59,828 nt of DNA, from contig JAQBUE010000005.1 in the NCBI GenBank assembly GCA_027624045.1, positions 1 to 59,828 on the forward strand. Reading direction: 5' to 3'. The DNA comes from Acidobacteriota bacterium. Its GTDB lineage: Bacteria > Acidobacteriota > Terriglobia > Bryobacterales > UBA6623. Shown one piece after another: positions 9,046 through 19,276 of this stretch (positions are counted from its first letter, which is position 1; the number at the start of each line of letters is the position of its first letter). Both the position numbers and the translations under genes were made by a program. The notes under the pieces are model-generated. The model was not told the origin of the DNA, made no database searches, and was given only the letters and a program-made list of their open reading frames with translations.

Positions 9046-10731
9046 TTACTTCCTGGCTACGCCTTTACCTTCCGCGAGGGTGTGATAGCGATCGGCTTCA
9101 AGGCCCAAGAACGTTTCGACAAGGCCGCTCGGCCAGCGGATCTCGACGGCTCCGGCCTTCGCCGCCTTCCCAAGTCCGAAACGGATGCGGAAATCGTTGT
9201 GCGAGAGGTAGCTCCCTCCACTGCGCACCTCGGCTGTTTGCTTGGGGTCGCCGGCGAGCGTGATACGCGCTCCGATCCCGTTGCGGTTACTTTTGACGCC
9301 GGCCAGTTTCAGGCCGATCCAGTGATGGCCTGACTCGCTGTCGTTGCGCAGAAGCTGCGGCGGCTCATTCATATTCACGACGAGGACGTCCATATCGCCG
9401 TCGTTGTCATAGTCGGCGAAGGCGGCGCCGCGGCTGGATTTCTTCTCGACGAGCGGCCCGCCGATCTTCTTGGTTAACTCCTCGAAGCGCCCATTGCCGA
9501 GGTTGCGGTAGACCTGCCGCGGCTCGTGATACTTTGACTCGATGTTGAAGTCATCGATCTCGGGATAGACATGGCCGTTTGCGATGAACAGATCCAGGTA
9601 GCCGTCGTTGTCGAGATCGACGAACGAGGTGCCCCAGCCCAGGTACGCCATCGATGAAGCTCCCAGGCCGGAGGGGAACGTGACGTCGGTGAAAAAGGCT
9701 GAGCCGTCATTTTGATACAGGACGTTCGAGTCCTGCGAGAAATTCGTAATGAAGAGATCGAGTGAGCCGTCGTTGTTGTAGTCGCCTACGGCAACACCCA
9801 TGCTGGCCTGCTCGGTGCCGGCGGCGTTCAAGGCCACACCCGAGAAAAGGCCCTCTTCGGTAAACGTGCCGTCCTTTTGGTTGACGAACAGAAAGCTTGG
9901 CTTCGAGTCGTTCGCAACGTAGATCTCGGGGAAGCGGTCGTTGTTCAGATCGCTGAAGACGACCCCAAATCCATAGAAAGCCGGTTGCTCGACGCCGCTG
10001 CTCTTCGTGACGTCGCTGAAAGTGCCGTCACCGTTATTTCGGTAGAGGATGTCGGGCTCGCCATCGAGTCCGCGCGGGCCGCAGAGAACGTCGCGGCCCA
10101 TGTATTTGCAGAGTTCGTTCGAGCCGCGCTTAGGAACTGTCTTCAGATCGAAGCGGACGTAGTTGGCGACATAAAGATCGACGTCACCGTCGAGGTCGTA
10201 GTCGCCAAAGGCGCAGTTTGTCGCCCAGCGCGCGTTGCCGAGGCCGGCCTTCTTTGTGATATCAACGAACGTGCCATCGCCACTGTTCTTGTAGAACACG
10301 TCAGCGCCATAGGCGGTCACGTAGACGTCTTGGTAGCCGTCGTTATCGAAGTCAGCGACGCATGCGCCGACGCCCCACCCCTTGCGCAAGAGTTTCGCGG
10401 ACGATGTAACATCAGCGAAGTTTCCCTTGCCGTCGTTGCGATAGAGAGCAGCCATAGGGTCACCGCCGTTGGCCATGTTGGCGAGTGTCGAGCCGTTCAC
10501 GAGCAGCAGATCCATATCGCCGTCGTTGTCGTAGTCGAAAAAGGCGGCACCGTTGCCGTTGATCTCGACAATGTAGTCTTTGTTGTCTTTGTTACCGCTG
10601 ATGTTCGCGAGGATGACGCCGGACTCGGCAGCTACGTCGGCAAAGCGTATCAGCGTCTTTTCCTGTGCCGGTAGCGCCGCGATCAGACACAAGACAAGCA
10701 AGGACATCGAGATGCGAAGGGGTAGTTTCAT
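9046..10731 (-). CDS. CRTAC1-family protein (FG-GAP/VCBS repeats plus ASPIC/UnbV C-terminal domain)
   Basis: From ATG at 10731: MKLPLRISMSLLVLCLIAALPAQEKTLIRFADVAAESG...; repeats 'FFDYDNDGDMDLLLVNG', 'ADFDNDGYQDVYVTAYG', 'GDYDLDGDVDLYVANY'; C-terminal 'IGARITL...VRSGGSYLSHNDFRIRFGLG...VEIRWPSG' is ASPIC/UnbV. The longer 1003-aa ORF N-terminus is antisense to the next gene. Confidence 0.9.
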   Translation of the reverse strand: MKLPLRISMSLLVLCLIAALPAQEKTLIRFADVAAESGVILANISGNKDNKDYIVEINGNGAAFFDYDNDGDMDLLLVNGSTLANMANGGDPMAALYRNDGKGNFADVTSSAKLLRKGWGVGACVADFDNDGYQDVYVTAYGADVFYKNSGDGTFVDITKKAGLGNARWATNCAFGDYDLDGDVDLYVANYVRFDLKTVPKRGSNELCKYMGRDVLCGPRGLDGEPDILYRNNGDGTFSDVTKSSGVEQPAFYGFGVVFSDLNNDRFPEIYVANDSKPSFLFVNQKDGTFTEEGLFSGVALNAAGTEQASMGVAVGDYNNDGSLDLFITNFSQDSNVLYQNDGSAFFTDVTFPSGLGASSMAYLGWGTSFVDLDNDGYLDLFIANGHVYPEIDDFNIESKYHEPRQVYRNLGNGRFEELTKKIGGPLVEKKSSRGAAFADYDNDGDMDVLVVNMNEPPQLLRNDSESGHHWIGLKLAGVKSNRNGIGARITLAGDPKQTAEVRSGGSYLSHNDFRIRFGLGKAAKAGAVEIRWPSGLVETFLGLEADRYHTLAEGKGVARK

Positions 10732-10755
10732 CGTACGGTCGAATGACAACTCTTC

Positions 10756-13700
10756 TTGGATGCTGTCCTCATAGAAGCATACGCAAAAGTGCGTGATAGG
10801 ATACCGGTTGTGCGGGAACGTAAAGGCCCAAGGGGTCAGCTTCAGTACACGTTCCTCCTCATAGCCGTTGCTCTCGTAGCGGCTTCCCTCAAGCTCACAT
10901 TGTGGGCCCAAAGCCCCACGCCGGGTGCACTCGGGACAACCAAGGGGCGGCTTGTCGCAGCTGGCGCGGACGATGGCTACATCGACGCGAATGTCTGCGC
11001 GGGCTGTCACAAGGAGATCTGGGCTACGTTTCAGCAAACCGGTATGGGCCGCTCCTTCGCCCGCGTGACGGCGGAGAACGCGGGTGCCGACTTCAGCGAG
11101 GCCAACACCTACTTTCATCAGGCCTCCAAGCGCCACTACAAGGCGTTTCAGCGTGACGGAAAGTTCTTTCAGCGCCGGCATCAGATTGGTCCGAACGGCG
11201 GCGAGATCAATGTCGTCGAGAAGGAGATTCACTACGTCGTAGGGTCCGGTAACCATGCCCGGAGCTACCTTCACCGAACGCCCAGCGGCAAACTTGTACA
11301 ACTGCCCTTGACTTGGTACGCCGAGAAGGGCGGCTATTGGGCCATGAGTCCCGGTTATGATCAACCGGTCCACCAGGGGTTCCGCCGCGCCGTGGACTTC
11401 GAGTGCATGGCCTGTCATAACGCCTATCCCGAAATTGAGGTTGGCGCGGACCTGCCAGGACGAACGCCCGTGTTCCCCGGCCAGATACCCGAGGGCATTG
11501 ATTGCCAGCGTTGCCACGGCCCGGGCCGCGCGCACATCACGGCGCTTCAGAACGCCGCGTCGCCCGAACAGATAAGGAGGGCGATCGTCAACCCGACACG
11601 GCTCAGTTCCGAAAGGGAACTCGAAGTCTGCATGCAGTGCCACCTTGAAACGACCAGCCGTAAGCTTCCGCACTCGATCGTGCGCGCCGACCGTGGCTTC
11701 TTCTCGTACCGCCCTGGCAAGTCGCTCGCGGATTTCATACTGCATTTCGATCACGCTCCCGGAAGCGGCGAAGAGGACAAGTTCGAGGTCGTCCAGTCGG
11801 TCTACCGGCTGCGGCAGTCGAAGTGTTTCATCGCAAGCGCAGGCGAAATGACTTGCACGACTTGTCATGACCCCCATCACGCTCCGCGCGGCGAAGCAGC
11901 GGCGCGACGCTACAGTAACGCCTGCCGCAACTGCCACTCGCAAGCGATGGACGGCATGATGGCGGCGGGAAAGCACCCGCAAACGGCTGAATGCGTGAGC
12001 TGTCACATGCCGTCGCGACGCACAGACGACGCGATTCATTCGGTGATGGTCGATCACTTGATTCAGAGGCGTCCGCCAGATCGAGATTTACTTGCCCCCT
12101 TAAAGGAAAAGCCTCAGAGCGAAGAGACGGCCTACCGTGGCGAGGTCGTGCCTTATTATCCAGCGGATCTCGACTCGACGCCCGAGGGAGAGTTGTATCT
12201 GGCATTGGCTCAGGTGAAAGACAGCGCGGACTTACGCAACGGAATACCGCGCCTTGAAGCGACCATCCGCAAGCACGCGCCCGGGAATCCGGCGTTCTAC
12301 TCTGAACTTGGCGAAGCCTATCTGAAGGCGGGACGGGTACCGGACGCCATTCGGTCTCTGCAAGCCGCGCTCGAGCGGGTGCCACGCTTCTTGCCTGCCC
12401 AGAAGGCGCTGGGGCTGGCGTTGCTCTTGGGGGATGAGTTCTCGGCAGCGTTCGACGTCACGAAGAGCGCGCTCTCTCAAGCGCCTGATGACGCTGAAAT
12501 TCACAACACGCTCGGCGAGATCCGCTACCGCGAAAGCAAGCTCGCCGAAGCGGCGGGACATTTTGCAGCAGCCCTGCGCCTTGATCCCGACTTCGCGGAA
12601 GCTCACAACAACCTGGGGGCAACGCGGCTGCTCGCCCGAGACGTCGCCCGCGCCGCGGAGTCGTTCAGCGAAGCGGTTCGAATCAAGCCCGAGTTCGCGG
12701 CCGCACAGGCGAACCTCGCACAAACTCAGGCGGCAGGAGCCAGCCAGAACGCTTCGAGCAACAACGCCGGAGACTCGGCCGACTCGATCCCTCAGCTTGT
12801 CGAGCAGGCCCAAGCCGCCGAGCATGCCAACCGGCTCGCGGAAGCGGCGGCACTCTACGAGCGCATTCTTAGACTGCGTCCGGATTGGCCGGAAGTGAAG
12901 TTGAATCTCGGCTTGGTCTACTACTCACAAGCGCGCTACTCGGAAGCGATCCGTGTCTTGGGCGACGTTGCTCAAGACCAGCCGAAACTAACTTCAGCAT
13001 TACTGTTCAAAGGTGCTTCGCAGTACCAGCTCGATCGCCATGCGGAAGCTGTTCAGTCGCTCGAAAAGTATCTCTCGCTCGAACCGAACAGCGACGAGGC
13101 ACGGCCTTTCCTCGCCGCTGCTTACTACGGGCTGAAGGACTACCCGGGCGCGGCTATCCAGTATCTGGTCCAGATCAAACTCGACCCTGTTAACGCTGAA
13201 CTTTACTTTCAACTAGGCGAGACCTACACATCCTTAGCCGGGTTGCTCGTCGACGGCCTGGCAGACCAAGGAAAGCAAGGCCCCGCCGACGCCGGCTACT
13301 ACTCGCTACTGGCCGGTGTTCAGCAGGCCCTGGATCAAGAGGACTTCTCTATCGCCGAAGGCCGCCTGCGAGAAGCTACGGTGCTCGACCCCAAGAACAC
13401 TGAAGGCCGACTAGCGCGCGGCTACCTGCTTTTGGCGCGCGGCGACCCCTCCGCGGCGAGGGCCGACTTCGAAGCCATCCTCACGGAATCGCCCGCCCAC
13501 TGCCGGGCGCTGCAAGGGTTCGCGAACGCGGAGATGAGCCTCGGAAATCAAGACACTGCCGCTGGGGCGATCGAAAAGCTGTCCGGCATCTGGCCGGCCT
13601 GCTTGACGTATACGGTGGGTAGCTCCGATGAAGACGAACCGGCTGATTTTACGGCGGGGAGTGATGCAGTGACGGCGTGCCGGCGAGCGGTCTCGGCGCG

Positions 13701-14427
13701 CTCCTTTGGGAAGGACGCCGCGTCGGGTGTCGAACGCACGATCGTGATGGCGTCGTGCCTCGAAAGAAGCGGAGCCGTCCCGGCCGCCACCGCCACGCTG
13801 TTGACCGTTCTCGATGACGGCCCCAGAAGCCGCTATCTCGCCTCGCAGGTTCTGCTGCGCCTAGCCGAAAAGGCCTACAAGAAACTCGCGCGCCTCGCGC
13901 CCGCCTCACCCTTGGTGTCCCGCCTTCGTGCCCAGGAACTCGAGCGCCAGGGCGACTTGGCTGCCGCTGACGCGGAGTTTCTGAAGGCGGTTCGCCAGTC
14001 GGCTTCAGACGTAGACGCGCTCGTTGCTTACGCACAGTTCAAGGCTCGCATCGGCCGGCTCTCCGAAGCCGCACCAATTCTGGAACAAGTCCTACAGCGC
14101 TCTGCCGACCACCCACGCGCCAACGCCATGCTAGGGGACGTTTACCTTTCAACCGACGACATCCCGAAGGCCGTCTCTGTGCTGCGCCGCGCTGTCGAGG
14201 CGAATCCATCCGACGAAATGATTCGCCGCAAGCTAGGGATTGCCCTCGATCGTAGTGGTCAACTCAATGAGGCCATCCGGGTATTGGAGGACGCGCCTAC
14301 TGACTCTGACGGCCAGATCCATTTTTCGCTCGGCAACTACTATCGGCGGATGGGGGCGAAAGAGAAGGCCATCGAAGCACTAAGGGTTTACCAGGAACGG
14401 CAGAAGCACGCTCCCGCGACCCCCTGA
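10756..14427 (+). CDS. Multiheme c-type cytochrome fused to tetratricopeptide repeats
   Basis: 1223 aa; seven CXXCH motifs (CAGCH, CMACH, CQRCH, CMQCH, CTTCH, CRNCH, CVSCH) in the N-terminal third, then many TPR-like units (e.g. 'AEIHNTLGEIRYRESKLAEAAGHFAAALRLDPDFAEAHNNLGATRL'). Hydrophobic segment 'YTFLLIAVALVAASLKLTLWAQ' near the N-terminus; true start uncertain. Confidence 0.9.
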   Translation: MDAVLIEAYAKVRDRIPVVRERKGPRGQLQYTFLLIAVALVAASLKLTLWAQSPTPGALGTTKGRLVAAGADDGYIDANVCAGCHKEIWATFQQTGMGRSFARVTAENAGADFSEANTYFHQASKRHYKAFQRDGKFFQRRHQIGPNGGEINVVEKEIHYVVGSGNHARSYLHRTPSGKLVQLPLTWYAEKGGYWAMSPGYDQPVHQGFRRAVDFECMACHNAYPEIEVGADLPGRTPVFPGQIPEGIDCQRCHGPGRAHITALQNAASPEQIRRAIVNPTRLSSERELEVCMQCHLETTSRKLPHSIVRADRGFFSYRPGKSLADFILHFDHAPGSGEEDKFEVVQSVYRLRQSKCFIASAGEMTCTTCHDPHHAPRGEAAARRYSNACRNCHSQAMDGMMAAGKHPQTAECVSCHMPSRRTDDAIHSVMVDHLIQRRPPDRDLLAPLKEKPQSEETAYRGEVVPYYPADLDSTPEGELYLALAQVKDSADLRNGIPRLEATIRKHAPGNPAFYSELGEAYLKAGRVPDAIRSLQAALERVPRFLPAQKALGLALLLGDEFSAAFDVTKSALSQAPDDAEIHNTLGEIRYRESKLAEAAGHFAAALRLDPDFAEAHNNLGATRLLARDVARAAESFSEAVRIKPEFAAAQANLAQTQAAGASQNASSNNAGDSADSIPQLVEQAQAAEHANRLAEAAALYERILRLRPDWPEVKLNLGLVYYSQARYSEAIRVLGDVAQDQPKLTSALLFKGASQYQLDRHAEAVQSLEKYLSLEPNSDEARPFLAAAYYGLKDYPGAAIQYLVQIKLDPVNAELYFQLGETYTSLAGLLVDGLADQGKQGPADAGYYSLLAGVQQALDQEDFSIAEGRLREATVLDPKNTEGRLARGYLLLARGDPSAARADFEAILTESPAHCRALQGFANAEMSLGNQDTAAGAIEKLSGIWPACLTYTVGSSDEDEPADFTAGSDAVTACRRAVSARSFGKDAASGVERTIVMASCLERSGAVPAATATLLTVLDDGPRSRYLASQVLLRLAEKAYKKLARLAPASPLVSRLRAQELERQGDLAAADAEFLKAVRQSASDVDALVAYAQFKARIGRLSEAAPILEQVLQRSADHPRANAMLGDVYLSTDDIPKAVSVLRRAVEANPSDEMIRRKLGIALDRSGQLNEAIRVLEDAPTDSDGQIHFSLGNYYRRMGAKEKAIEALRVYQERQKHAPATP

Positions 14428-14541
14428 ACGGGGCGGGGATTCGTCCCGCAGGCTGAACAGACCTGTACGTCAGACCCGAGTTGGAGAGAGGATTGGAGTA
14501 TCCTAGGTAGAAGTAAATCAGCTTTTTTCCACGGTCAGCTT

Positions 14542-17500
14542 ATGGCAAACGGACACACCAAGGCGCTCGCGAGTAGTTGTTTCGTCCTCCTCGTCACGGC
14601 GTTGCTGCTTTCTCCGGTAGACAGGCTGACTGCACAGCAACCGAACCCGGTTGGCGCAGACTACTTCCCTCGGTACATCCAGCCCGTTTTCGAGCAGAAG
14701 TGTTTTAGCTGCCACACTGCCGAGTCGAGCGTTTCGAAACTCGATCTCACCTCGCGCGAGGGCCTGATGCGAGGTGGCGACAACGGGCCAGCCATCGTCG
14801 CGGGCGATGCCGAGAGAAGCCTGCTGTACAAGTCCATCACCCATCAATCGCAGCCGTTCATGCCGCTGGGTATGGACCGCCTTTCGCAGCAAGAGATCGA
14901 CCGCATTGCCGCCTGGATCAATGCCGGCGCGCAGTACGGCGCAGCGCCCTCGGGCGGGGATCACCAAGACGAGAAGTGGATCAAAGGGCAAAAGCTCTTT
15001 AGTGAAAACGTTCAGCCGCTCTTTGAGAGCACCTGCCTGAAGTGCCATTCTTCCGAAACCAAGGCTTCTGGCCTGGATCTCTCGACCCGCGACGCGATAC
15101 TCGCCGGCGGTGAGAACGGCAAAGTTGTTGAACCTGGCCGGTCGAAAGACAGCAAACTCTACAAAGCCGTGGCGCATCTCGGCGAGCCGCATATGCCGTT
15201 TCGCTCCGAGCGGCTGCCGCAAGAAACAATTGACCGCCTCGCCGAGTGGATCGACACGGGTGCGCCGTTTGAAGGAAAGCTCGAAGCCTCTTCCGGTGTC
15301 ATTCGCAGCACCCATTGGGCGTTTCAAGCGCCCCGCCGACCCGACGTTCCTCAAGTCAACAATCAAGCCTGGGTTCGAAATCCCGTGGACGCTTTCGTCT
15401 CGGCCAAGCGTGAGGAAAAGGGCCTCGAACCGGTGGCTCCCGCGGATAAGCGTACTCTGCTTCGCCGCGTCTACCTCGACTTGGTCGGTTTGCCGCCTAC
15501 GCAGGAAGAGATGCAGGCGTTTCTCGATGATGATTCTCCGAACGCATATGAGAACACGGTCGACAAACTTCTCGATAGCCCGCGCTACGGCGAGCGTTGG
15601 GGCCGCCACTGGATGGACGTTTGGCGCTACAGCGATTGGTATGGCTGGACCGAACAGAATCAGGTCCGCTACAGTCACCGGCACCTTTGGCGATGGCGCG
15701 ATTGGATCGTCGAGTCATTGAACGACGACAAGTCCTACGACCAGATGGTGCGGGAGATGCTTGCGGGCGACGAACTCGATCCTGAAAACGAAGATATGGT
15801 GCGCGCCACCGGCTACCTGGCGCGCAATTGGTACATGTTCAACCGCAACGTGTGGCTTCAGGATACGGTCGAATACACTGCTTCAGGATTCCTCGGCATC
15901 ACGCTGAAGTGCGCCCGCTGCCACGATCACAAGTACGACCCGCTTCTACAGACTGATTACTATCGCTTCCGGGCGTTCTTCGAGCCGCACCAGATTCGAA
16001 TGGACCGCGTGCCAGGCGAGCCAGACACCATGAAGGCCGGCCTATCGCGTGCCTACGACGCCGACGCCGGGACGCAGACCTACCGCTTCATCCGCGGCAG
16101 CGAGAACAATCCCGACGAAGCGCACCCGCTTTCACCCGGCGTTCCGCGCATGTTCGGCAATCCGGATCTGAAGATCGAGCCCAAAGAATTGCCGCGCGAT
16201 ATCTACTATCCAGCCATTCGGGAGTTTGTGCATAAGGACTTGCTGGCTAAGGCTGAGAAAGATATCGAAGAAGCCGAAAGAAAACTTGCCGAAGCTGAGA
16301 AAGCGTTGACCGACGTTAAGGAGAAACTAACCGCCACGAATCGGCCCGAACCACGCCTCCTCGCGGATGGCAATCGGGCTGTCGAGGCTGCCGGCTCGGA
16401 TGACGTATCAGCAACCAGCAGGGAACTATTGGACGAGCTCCGGCATGCTGAAGACAACGTAGCCTTGGCTGAAAAACGCGTCGTGGCCGCGCGTGCGGAT
16501 TTGCCCGCATTGGAAGCGCGCATTACAGCGGACAAGGCGAAATACGGCACGCTCGCTGACGCGGATGCCGACGCTCTCGCGGCGACAGCGCTCAAGAAAG
16601 AACGCGAGGCCAGAATTCTCAAAGCTGAAGCCGACATGCTGGAAGCCCGCCAAGATCTGACGGAGGCCCTTCTCAACCCCAATCCCGAGCCGAAGGATGA
16701 GAAGGACGCCAAGGAAAAGTCCGCCGAAACAGAAGGCAAGAAAGACGAGAAGAAATTCGCCGACGAAAAACGTATCAAGGAAGCGCAGTCGAAACTTCAA
16801 GCGGCGCTCGATGCTCTCAAGGGTCCTGGAGAAACCTACACGCCGATCGGGGAGAGCTATCCGCGTACTACGACCGGTAGACGCACGGCGCTCGCCCGCT
16901 GGATTGCGAATAAGGAGAATCCTCTGACTGCACGCGTGGCCGTGAATCACATTTGGCTGCGGCATTTTGGTGAAGGTATCGTTTCGACCATGTTCAACTT
17001 CGGGTCGAGCGGTCAGCCTCCCTCGAACCCGGAATTGCTCGACTGGCTGGCTATGGAGTTCATGGACAGCGGCTGGAGCATGAAACACATGCACCGGCTG
17101 ATGGTCCTGAGCAATACCTACCAGATGCGATCGTCAGCTCCGACGGAATCCACTAACCGCGACAAGGACCCAGACAACATCTATTTGTGGCGCATGAATC
17201 CGCGCCGCATGGAAGCGGAAGCCGTACGCGATTCTCTGCTGTATCTCTCCGGAAAGCTCGAATTAGACATGGGTGGCGAGGAGATCGCCGCTGACAAAGG
17301 CCAGGAGCTTTTCCGGCGCAGCCTCTACTTCCAGCACACACCCGATACGCAGATGACGTTCCTGCGTTTGTGGGACGCCGCCAGCCCCAACGAGTGTTTC
17401 CGCCGCAGTGAAAGTGTCACCCCCCATCAGGCGCTGTCGCTTTCGAATAGCAAGCTCAGCTTGGAGATGTCACGAACCCTGGCCGGCATCGTCAACGATA

Positions 17501-17772
17501 CGGTTGGGAGTTCACCCGACAGCGCGTCCGAGTTCGTCACTAATGCCTTCGACAAACTCCTCGGCCGGCTGCCGACAGACGAAGAACGCGGCGAGTCCGA
17601 GACATACATCCGCGAGCAAACGGCGCTCTATGCCGATGCAGGCGACCTGAAGCGATTTGAAACCGGCGAGAAAAACGAGAAAACGCCGCCCGCGGCGGAT
17701 CCGCATCTGCGTGCCCGCGAGAGCTTCGTGCATGTGATGTTCAACCATAACGACTTCGTCACGATTCGATAA
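14542..17772 (+). CDS. PSD1 / DUF1549-DUF1553 protein with planctomycete-type cytochrome c N-terminus
   Basis: 1076 aa; 'CFSCHTAES', 'CLKCHSSE', 'CARCHDHKYDPLLQTDYY'; 'RRVYLDLVGLPPT', 'YGERWGRHWMDVWRYSDW', 'NHIWLRHFGEGIV', 'RRMEAEAVRDSLLYLSG'. Confidence 0.92.
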   Translation: MANGHTKALASSCFVLLVTALLLSPVDRLTAQQPNPVGADYFPRYIQPVFEQKCFSCHTAESSVSKLDLTSREGLMRGGDNGPAIVAGDAERSLLYKSITHQSQPFMPLGMDRLSQQEIDRIAAWINAGAQYGAAPSGGDHQDEKWIKGQKLFSENVQPLFESTCLKCHSSETKASGLDLSTRDAILAGGENGKVVEPGRSKDSKLYKAVAHLGEPHMPFRSERLPQETIDRLAEWIDTGAPFEGKLEASSGVIRSTHWAFQAPRRPDVPQVNNQAWVRNPVDAFVSAKREEKGLEPVAPADKRTLLRRVYLDLVGLPPTQEEMQAFLDDDSPNAYENTVDKLLDSPRYGERWGRHWMDVWRYSDWYGWTEQNQVRYSHRHLWRWRDWIVESLNDDKSYDQMVREMLAGDELDPENEDMVRATGYLARNWYMFNRNVWLQDTVEYTASGFLGITLKCARCHDHKYDPLLQTDYYRFRAFFEPHQIRMDRVPGEPDTMKAGLSRAYDADAGTQTYRFIRGSENNPDEAHPLSPGVPRMFGNPDLKIEPKELPRDIYYPAIREFVHKDLLAKAEKDIEEAERKLAEAEKALTDVKEKLTATNRPEPRLLADGNRAVEAAGSDDVSATSRELLDELRHAEDNVALAEKRVVAARADLPALEARITADKAKYGTLADADADALAATALKKEREARILKAEADMLEARQDLTEALLNPNPEPKDEKDAKEKSAETEGKKDEKKFADEKRIKEAQSKLQAALDALKGPGETYTPIGESYPRTTTGRRTALARWIANKENPLTARVAVNHIWLRHFGEGIVSTMFNFGSSGQPPSNPELLDWLAMEFMDSGWSMKHMHRLMVLSNTYQMRSSAPTESTNRDKDPDNIYLWRMNPRRMEAEAVRDSLLYLSGKLELDMGGEEIAADKGQELFRRSLYFQHTPDTQMTFLRLWDAASPNECFRRSESVTPHQALSLSNSKLSLEMSRTLAGIVNDTVGSSPDSASEFVTNAFDKLLGRLPTDEERGESETYIREQTALYADAGDLKRFETGEKNEKTPPAADPHLRARESFVHVMFNHNDFVTIR

Positions 17773-17778
17773 GACGCC

Positions 17779-19269
17779 ATGAAGAAACCTCTCCCATTCG
17801 CTTCGACAGGATGCTGCGGACCTTCCCGGCGTGTGTTCCTCGCTGATGCCGGGATGGGTTTCACGGGCCTCGCGTTGGGTTCAATGCTAGCGCGGGATGG
17901 AATCGCCGCGTCGCCTGCACTCGAGAACTGGGCGCCACCGGACGGCAAACCGCATTTCGCGCCCAAGGCCAAGCGCGTCATCTGGATCTTCATGCTCGGC
18001 GGCGTCTCCCACATCGAGAGCTTCGATCCGAAGCCCGCGATCACCAAATACGCCGGCAAGACGATCGCCGAAACGCCCCATAAGGATGTACTGACGGCGC
18101 CCTTCGTCAAGGAAAACGTTCAGGCTCTTGAGGCGGGCAACACGCGGCACCTGCGGATGAACCTTTTTCCGCTTCAGGTCGGCTACGGCAAGCGGGGGCA
18201 AAGCGGCATCGAGGTCAGCGATTGGTGGCCGCATGTCGGCGAATGTGTCGACGACCTTTCGGTGATTCGCTCGATGTGGACCACCGACAACGACCACGGC
18301 GCGATCCTGCAATTTCACACCGGCCGCCACATCTTCGACGGCTTCCTTCCGACGATGGGGTCGTGGGTTCACTACGGGCTTGGTTCGCTGAACGACAATT
18401 TGCCGCAGTTCATGGTGCTTGGCGAGCGCCCGGGTGATTGCTGCGGAGGCGCGGGAGCGCACGGGGCAGGCTATTTGGGGCCGGAACACGCTGCTGTGCC
18501 GATTGACGTGGACCCTGAGAATCCGCTGCCCTTCGCGTCGCCCGGACCGGATGTCTACCAAGCCGAGCAAAAGCGCGAATTCGAACTCTTGAAACGGCTC
18601 AACCGCCTGGCGGGCGTCGAGTATCCTGACGACCCGAAGATGCGGGCGCGCATCAAGTCCTACGAACTCGCTTTCCGTATGCAGACGGCTGTGCCCGAGG
18701 CTATGAGTTTCAAGGAAGAGAGTGAAGAAACGAAACGCCTCTATGGGCTCGATCACGAAGCGACCCAACCCTTCGGCGAAGTCTGTCTTGCGGCCCGCCG
18801 GATGTCCGAGCGCGGCGTACGTTTCGTTCAGGTTTATCACGGCACTTCCGCGAATAAATGGGACGCCCACAAGGAGCTCAAGAAGAGTTATACGGAACTC
18901 TCTGAGAAAGTCGACAAGCCGATTGCGGGTCTCCTCAAGGACCTCAAGCAGCGCGGCATGCTCGATGAAACGCTCGTCGTCTGGGCCACCGAGTTTGGCC
19001 GCACGCCCGGGGGCGAAGGCGCCAGTGGCCGCGACCATCACCCCTATGGTTTTTCGATTTGGATGGCTGGCGGAGGCGTCAAGGGTGGGCATGTCCACGG
19101 TGCGACGGATGAGTTGGGCTTCCACGCCGTCGAAAACCGCCACTACGTGACCGACGCCCATGCGACGGTCCTGCACCAACTCGGGATTGATCCGCGCAAG
19201 CTGGAAGTTCCCGGCCGCAAGCGGCTCGAAATCGATTTCGGAAACCCGATCAAAGACATTCTGGTATAG
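17779..19269 (+). CDS. DUF1501 protein (alkaline phosphatase/sulfatase-like fold), Tat-type signal
   Basis: 496 aa; 'SRRVFLADAGMGFTGLALGSML' twin-arginine leader; 'RVIWIFMLGGVSHIESFDPKPAI', 'WATEFGRTPGGEGASGRDHHPYGFSIWMAGGGVKGG'. Confidence 0.92.
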   Translation: MKKPLPFASTGCCGPSRRVFLADAGMGFTGLALGSMLARDGIAASPALENWAPPDGKPHFAPKAKRVIWIFMLGGVSHIESFDPKPAITKYAGKTIAETPHKDVLTAPFVKENVQALEAGNTRHLRMNLFPLQVGYGKRGQSGIEVSDWWPHVGECVDDLSVIRSMWTTDNDHGAILQFHTGRHIFDGFLPTMGSWVHYGLGSLNDNLPQFMVLGERPGDCCGGAGAHGAGYLGPEHAAVPIDVDPENPLPFASPGPDVYQAEQKREFELLKRLNRLAGVEYPDDPKMRARIKSYELAFRMQTAVPEAMSFKEESEETKRLYGLDHEATQPFGEVCLAARRMSERGVRFVQVYHGTSANKWDAHKELKKSYTELSEKVDKPIAGLLKDLKQRGMLDETLVVWATEFGRTPGGEGASGRDHHPYGFSIWMAGGGVKGGHVHGATDELGFHAVENRHYVTDAHATVLHQLGIDPRKLEVPGRKRLEIDFGNPIKDILV

Positions 19270-19276
19270 CGCGCTC

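Noticed and set aside
10732-12057. N-terminal 440 aa of the 1003-aa minus-strand ORF
   Set aside because: Antisense to the heptaheme cytochrome; the real CRTAC1 gene starts at 10731 with a signal peptide.
14518-15684. 388-aa minus-strand ORF
   Set aside because: Antisense to the first PSD1 gene; no recognisable domain.
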